A program made the translations under genes and the position numbers. A model generated the notes under the pieces. That model was not told the origin of the DNA and did not search any database. It saw only the letters and a list, made by a program, of their open reading frames with translations. This document shows, piece after piece, positions 6,939 through 7,272 of a DNA stretch of 7,272 nucleotides (the stretch's first letter is position 1; the number at the start of each line of letters is the position of its first letter). The stretch is from positions 1 through 7,272 of the forward strand of contig JBFWIL010000138.1 in NCBI GenBank assembly GCA_050256015.1, given 5' to 3'. Origin of the DNA: JBFWIL01 sp050256015. GTDB lineage: Bacteria > Bacteroidota > Bacteroidia > Bacteroidales > Prolixibacteraceae.

Positions 6939-7272
6939 ATGAACGTACAATTTATGGGCCTTGGATACATCGGCCTTCCCACTGCTGCAATTGTTGCAGG
7001 GAAAGGAGTTCCGGTACACGGAGTCGATGTAAATCCCAAAGTCGTGGATACCATTAACCGTGGCGAGATTCATATTATAGAACCAGGCTTAAAAGAACTC
7101 GTACAGCAGGATGTTGAAAAAGGCACATTGAAAGCCTCGCTAATACCCCGGGAAGCAGATATACACCTTATTGTGGTACCAACCCCTTTCAAAGGGAACC
7201 ACGAACCCGATATTTCCTTTGTAGAAGCAGCGACCAGGGCTGTTTTACATGTACTGAAAGCAGGAGATACAT
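6939..7272 (+). CDS. wecC: UDP-N-acetyl-D-mannosamine dehydrogenase, N-terminal part (cut by window end)
   Basis: This enzyme oxidises UDP-ManNAc to UDP-ManNAcA with two NAD+, supplying an acidic sugar for surface polysaccharide. The 111 visible residues are the N-terminal Rossmann domain. They show the dinucleotide-binding motif GLGYIGLPTA at 7-16, Asp30 at the end of the second strand (GVDVN) as expected for NAD binding, VDTINRGEIHIIEP at 36-49, and VPTPFKGNHEPD at 80-91. The last two closely match what I remember of E. coli WecC and set it apart from UDP-glucose dehydrogenases. The catalytic Cys and the C-terminal domain lie beyond the window. The ATG at 6939 gives the usual short lead before GLGYIG; an in-frame GTG at 6900 would add 13 residues (KKAKTKNLDTP) not typical of the family. 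Its partner, the UDP-GlcNAc 2-epimerase WecB, is not in view and may be downstream. Confidence 0.92.
   Translation, partial: MNVQFMGLGYIGLPTAAIVAGKGVPVHGVDVNPKVVDTINRGEIHIIEPGLKELVQQDVEKGTLKASLIPREADIHLIVVPTPFKGNHEPDISFVEAATRAVLHVLKAGDT

Overview
The window looks like part of an exopolysaccharide, capsule or O-antigen locus from a member of the Bacteroidota, probably Bacteroidales. This rests on the type of multi-SLBB export protein, the paired chain-length proteins, A-rich start regions without Shine-Dalgarno sequences, and a CCCGC-TTTC-GCGGG hairpin terminator. Composition looks close to half G+C by eye. All genes I can support lie on the + strand.

Layout: (1) 2-229, the C-terminal end of an unrecognised gene. 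(2) 299-1927, a polysaccharide co-polymerase (PCP/Wzz-GumC type) that stops after its second membrane helix and has no tyrosine-kinase domain. (3) 1952-5569, one uninterrupted 1205-codon frame. It joins a complete WecA/MraY-type undecaprenyl-phosphate sugar-1-phosphate transferase to a complete Wza-type outer-membrane export protein with six SLBB-like repeats. The junction holds a 21-bp tandem repeat (3.4 copies, encoding KETVAAR heptads), followed directly by what looks like an intact signal peptide with its own Met. (4) 5577-5600, an intrinsic terminator. (5) 5636-6757, a second, shorter Wzz-type chain-length protein. (6) 6758-6938, a non-coding gap. (7) 6939 to the window end, the N-terminal part of a UDP-ManNAc dehydrogenase (WecC).

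Working together, the transferase half of the fusion would load the first sugar phosphate onto undecaprenyl phosphate at the inner membrane. The two Wzz/PCP proteins would set chain length and connect to export. The SLBB half would form the periplasmic and outer-membrane conduit. WecC would supply UDP-ManNAcA as a building block. The most unusual item is the transferase-export fusion, which puts the initiating enzyme and the export channel of one pathway in a single reading frame. It may be a real polyprotein cut by signal peptidase, or two genes merged by loss of a stop or by a sequence error. The sequence alone cannot decide this.
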